Assembly: GCA_020718125.1 (NCBI GenBank)
Contig: DYDC01000029.1
Location: 1 to 16,324 of the forward strand
Origin: Methylacidiphilum sp.
GTDB lineage: Bacteria > Verrucomicrobiota > Verrucomicrobiia > CAIQCK01
Direction: 5' to 3'
DNA: 16,324 bases
Shown here: piece after piece, positions 13,466-16,324 of the stretch
Numbering within the stretch: the stretch's first letter is position 1
Layout of the letters: each line of letters begins with the position of its first letter
The notes under the pieces: model-generated
Databases searched by the model: none
What the model was told of the DNA's origin: nothing
What the model saw: only the letters and a program-made list of their open reading frames with translations
Program-made: the position numbers and the translations under genes

Positions 13466-16108
13466 TCATTTGCCGGGCTTCTTCTTCACGGGCGTAAACT
13501 CGACGTCCGTTCCCGTGGTCGCGGTGGGCGCGTTGGTCTTTCCTGCGATTGGAATGGAGGCGATGCCCGCGCCGGTCGGCGGCTGGCCTTCCCCGGCTTT
13601 AGGCGCGAGATGGTCGGGTGACTCGGGCACTGGCGCGGAGAGCTTGTCCCACTCGGCCTTCGTGTCGGGCGCGATCCGGACGGCGTTGGCGGCATAGGTG
13701 CTGGTGTATTGGTCCTGCTTGAGGTCGCGCGAGAGCCAGGCCAGCGCGACGAAGTTCCCGCCGCGCACGCCGGCATTCTGCACGCTGGCGCTTTCGCTGT
13801 AGGAGGTCAACAGCGTGAGGATGGTCAGCGGCGAGAGATCCTGCCATTTCTGGATCGTTTCGCCACTGGGCGCGGCAAACGCGACCCCCGCAGCGTCGGC
13901 GCGGACGGCCCGGCCGGCGAGCGCGGTGTTGGCGCGGGTGGTGAGGCCGGGGTGGTCATAAGGCTTCTTGGCCATGTTCTCCACCACGAGCTTCTTCATG
14001 TCCACGAGGCGGCGATAGATGCCCGCGCGGTCCACGGCGATTTGCTTGAGTTCGGGGGTGGCGATCTTGCCCGCAGCGTCCTCGTAAGCCTGCACGGCGG
14101 CATCGAGGTTGTATTCAGCCATCGCGGCGGTGACGGCGGTGGCGGCGCCCTCCAAGGCCGTCTTGTCGGCGAGGAATTGTTTCCGCATCTTGGCGACGCG
14201 CTCGGCTTCCTTCTTCTCCTGGGCGGCCTTGTCGTCCACCTGCGCGACGCCGGCCTTGCCGGCGTCCACCTCGCTGGCTTGGAACCGGGCGCGCACAAAG
14301 GGATTCTCGATCTGGTCGGCGAGGCCCTTGAGCCGGTCCCCGACCTGGTCTTCCTGGCCGGCCAGCCGCAGCTTGGTCACGTCGCTCATGGCATCGTTGA
14401 TGGTCTTCAGGTCGGCGGTAATCTGCCGCGCCAGCGGCTGGAACAACGTGATCCATTTGGCGTCGGCGTCCTGCTTGGCCTCCGCGTAACCACCCATCCA
14501 CTTGAGGGCGTCCTTGAACTTGCCGTCGTTGACCGCCTGCACGCCGAGGTAAAGCTGCGCGAGCGTCCAGGCCCACGGCAGTTGCGCCTTCAGCTTGGGC
14601 TGCACGGCGTCGAGCTTCTGGGCGCCCGAGAGCAGTTGGCCGAGGACCGGCGCGTAGTTGGACTGGAGGATCGGGTCGGGCAGTCCCGGCTTCTCTGCCG
14701 CGGCGGCCGCGGACTTGAAAGCGTTTTTGGCCTCCTCAGGCTTGCCCATGAAGCTGAGCGCAAGGCCGATCTGGCAATCCAGCACGGCGCGCCTTCCCTT
14801 CTTGTCGTCGGGCAACACCTCGCGGGCGCGGCGATAGCTCTCTCTCGCGGCGGGATAGAGGCCTTCGCTAAATTTGCGGTCGGCTTCGTCCCAGACTTCG
14901 AGCCACTTGTTCGGGGGAGGACCGGCGGGCACGCGGACAGCGGCCGTGGTGTCGCCTGCGGGCTGCGCCGCGTCGGGGGAACCCCAGATGAGGTGGCGGA
15001 AATGCCAGATGCTGATCGCCGCGGCGATGCAACCGGCCAGGACCAGCACCGTCCCGATCAAGGATTTCCAAGTCACCGGCGGCCCGCCGGTGCTGGAGGT
15101 TATCACATGCGGCTGTCTCGCCTTCTGCCTCATCTTCTCGGCGGCGCGTTGCGCGGCGTGCGTGGCGGCCGCCTGCTTGGCCATCTGCAAGTCGCCGATC
15201 AACTCGTCGTAGGACTCGTGCCGCTCCTCCCGGTTCTTGCGGAGCATGCGTCCGATGACTTCCATCGTCTCGTCGCAAATATCGGGGGCGAACGTCTTCA
15301 GCGACAGCACCGGCGTCTTCAGGTGTTTGAGCACCACCTCGGTGGCCGTGTCAGCCTCAAACGGCGCCCGGCCCGCCAGCGCGTGGAACATCGAGCCGCC
15401 GAGCGAGTAGATGTCACTGCGGAAATCCTCCGGCTCGCCCGCCACCTTCTCCGGCGCGATGTAATACGGCGTGCCCCAGATGCCGTCCTCCTCGGTCTTC
15501 TTCTCTTTCTCCTCGCCGGCGAACCGCGCCAGCCCGAAATCCACCACTTTCGCGTGGCCCTCGGTGTTGAAGAGGATGTTGTCCGGCTTGATGTCGCGAT
15601 GCACGACGCCGCGCTGGTGGGCCGCGCGCAGGGCGGACGCCACTTGGATGCCGATCTCCAGCGTCTCCTGTTCCGGCACGCGTTTGCGCGTCTCGATCAT
15701 GTGGTCCAGACTGCCGCCCTCCAGCAACTCCATGACGAGGTAATACTGTTTGTCGGCTTTGCCGAAACTGAGGATCTGCGCGATGTTCGGATGATTCAGC
15801 GCGGCGGCGGCCCGCGCCTCGCGCGTGAAGTCCTCCACGAACTGCGGATTGGCCGCCAGCTCCTTCTTCATCAACTTGACCGCTACGAACCGCTGCAGGG
15901 TCGAGTCATAGGCCTTATAGACCGTGCCCATGCCCCCGCTTCCGAGGGGTGTCCGGAGTTGGTAGTTGCCGATCACCATAGGCACCACCAACACCGTCTG
16001 GCAGGTCGGGCACTGCGCCTTGCTGAAAGGCGCCAAGCCCGTCACGTCCAGATGCTGCTGGCACTTGGAACAGGCGACATTGATTTTCTTGAGAGCCGCT
16101 TCCGACAT
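13466..16108 (-). CDS. Membrane Ser/Thr protein kinase with N-terminal zinc ribbon and extracytoplasmic domain
   Basis: The 880-residue product is a PknB-like Hanks-type kinase. Order of parts: zinc ribbon (Cys13, Cys16, Cys33, Cys36); kinase domain about 48-310 with glycine loop GSGGMG (56-61), catalytic Lys78 in VAVK, HRDIKPDN (Asp172, Asn177), DFG (190-192), activation loop, APE (218-220) and DIYSLG; an Ala-rich linker; one membrane helix (about 347-369); then about 500 residues outside the cytoplasm. That part has TPR-like helices (about 400-470) and long Ala/Lys/Asp-rich helical stretches. All catalytic residues are present, so it should be active. Substrates and ligand are unknown. The radical SAM gene follows in the same direction. 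The start ATG 16108 sits just before the zinc ribbon. Confidence 0.93.
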   Translation of the reverse strand: MSEAALKKINVACSKCQQHLDVTGLAPFSKAQCPTCQTVLVVPMVIGNYQLRTPLGSGGMGTVYKAYDSTLQRFVAVKLMKKELAANPQFVEDFTREARAAAALNHPNIAQILSFGKADKQYYLVMELLEGGSLDHMIETRKRVPEQETLEIGIQVASALRAAHQRGVVHRDIKPDNILFNTEGHAKVVDFGLARFAGEEKEKKTEEDGIWGTPYYIAPEKVAGEPEDFRSDIYSLGGSMFHALAGRAPFEADTATEVVLKHLKTPVLSLKTFAPDICDETMEVIGRMLRKNREERHESYDELIGDLQMAKQAAATHAAQRAAEKMRQKARQPHVITSSTGGPPVTWKSLIGTVLVLAGCIAAAISIWHFRHLIWGSPDAAQPAGDTTAAVRVPAGPPPNKWLEVWDEADRKFSEGLYPAARESYRRAREVLPDDKKGRRAVLDCQIGLALSFMGKPEEAKNAFKSAAAAAEKPGLPDPILQSNYAPVLGQLLSGAQKLDAVQPKLKAQLPWAWTLAQLYLGVQAVNDGKFKDALKWMGGYAEAKQDADAKWITLFQPLARQITADLKTINDAMSDVTKLRLAGQEDQVGDRLKGLADQIENPFVRARFQASEVDAGKAGVAQVDDKAAQEKKEAERVAKMRKQFLADKTALEGAATAVTAAMAEYNLDAAVQAYEDAAGKIATPELKQIAVDRAGIYRRLVDMKKLVVENMAKKPYDHPGLTTRANTALAGRAVRADAAGVAFAAPSGETIQKWQDLSPLTILTLLTSYSESASVQNAGVRGGNFVALAWLSRDLKQDQYTSTYAANAVRIAPDTKAEWDKLSAPVPESPDHLAPKAGEGQPPTGAGIASIPIAGKTNAPTATTGTDVEFTPVKKKPGK

Positions 16109-16117
16109 AGCGCGTTC

Positions 16118-16146
16118 AGATTACACCACCCCTCCGTAGGCGGCAA
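16118..16146 (-). promoter_or_regulatory. Candidate promoter for the kinase gene
   Basis: On the minus strand TTGCCG (16146-16141) and TAATCT (16123-16118) are 17 bases apart. Transcription would begin near 16111, a few bases before the ATG at 16108, implying a leaderless or near-leaderless message; a GGAGGGG further upstream would then lie in the spacer, not in the transcript. Confidence 0.4.
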
Positions 16147-16199
16147 TTGCAGAGTGGCATGGCCCGCTTGACTGGGCGCAACTCGGCACCCGCGCCTCC

Positions 16200-16323
16200 A
16201 GCCGCTCGGCCCCAGCAGCGCGAAGAACTCGCCCCGCGTGATGTCGAGCGTGACGCCATGCACCGCGGGCGTGGCACCGAAGTGTTTCTCCACCGCGTCG
16301 AGTCGCAGGATGACGTCGTTCAT
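16200..16323 (-). pseudogene. N-terminal remnant of an ABC transporter ATPase (PotA-like)
   Basis: From the ATG at 16323 the frame reads as an ABC ATPase N terminus: ILRLDAVEKHFGATPAVHGVTLDI, then GEFFALLGPSG. These are the A-loop region and the start of Walker A, closest in feel to PotA-type spermidine/putrescine or iron importers. After GPSG the expected CGKTT is lost (WRRGCRV instead), and the rest has no ABC character, running into the kinase promoter and start. The gene is therefore broken within the nucleotide-binding loop and cannot be functional. The 3' part is gone, probably by the rearrangement that placed the kinase gene here. The window ends at its start, so upstream context is unseen. 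Confidence 0.75.
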
Positions 16324-16324
16324 T

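Noticed and set aside
11924..13621. 565-residue plus-strand open frame
   Set aside because: Only the first 60 or so residues are deacetylase-like. The rest is antisense to the radical SAM and kinase genes, which carry full catalytic motifs on the minus strand.
13709..16171. 820-residue plus-strand open frame opposite the kinase
   Set aside because: The kinase on the minus strand has every catalytic motif in order; the plus frame has none.
10866..16190. Shared GAGTTGCGCC near 10880 and near 16175, considered as a dispersed repeat
   Set aside because: Only about 10 bases match and the flanks differ, which is expected by chance in high-GC DNA.

Overview
The window looks like high-GC chromosomal DNA from a member of the Verrucomicrobia or a nearby PVC lineage. 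I infer this from the compact ATP synthase delta subunit, an ORF6N gene sitting among housekeeping genes, and a zinc-ribbon/kinase/transmembrane receptor. No rRNA or other marker fixes the taxonomy. I see no tRNA, rRNA, CRISPR array or complete insertion sequence. No gene-free stretch exceeds 300 bases; the longest are about 230 bases, between mnmA and atpB and between the zinc-finger gene and the glycosyltransferase.

Left end (1-2047, minus strand): a tight three-gene operon, mnmA (tRNA 2-thiouridylase), a HAD-family phosphatase and cutA. Each junction is a 4-base ATGA stop/start overlap. A divergent intergenic region follows, with candidate promoters for both directions and a long imperfect palindrome over the -35 of mnmA.

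Centre (2278-9754, plus strand): a full F1Fo ATP synthase operon, atpB-E-F-H-A-G-D-C, without a visible atpI. It has two oddities. A gene for an ORF6N-domain (phage antirepressor/KilA-N-like) DNA-binding protein lies between atpA and atpG, with two nearly identical long palindromes, one just before its start codon and one inside its reading frame. At the 3' end there are two diverged tandem epsilon genes (atpC), each with a hairpin directly before its start codon.

Right part (9751-16324): a minus-strand gene for an unrecognised protein with three C2H2-type zinc-finger-like motifs, whose stop codon shares the tetramer CTAG with the stop of the second atpC. Then come a plus-strand family 2 glycosyltransferase, a polysaccharide deacetylase pseudogene with an internal deletion and frameshift, and a minus-strand pair. 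That pair is a large membrane Ser/Thr kinase followed by a radical SAM/SPASM protein that lacks a normal start codon but has a good ribosome binding site. At the right edge is the amino-terminal remnant of an ABC transporter ATPase broken inside its Walker A motif. The accessory half shows several signs of decay (deleted deacetylase, broken ABC gene, missing start codon), in contrast to the intact ATP synthase and mnmA operons.
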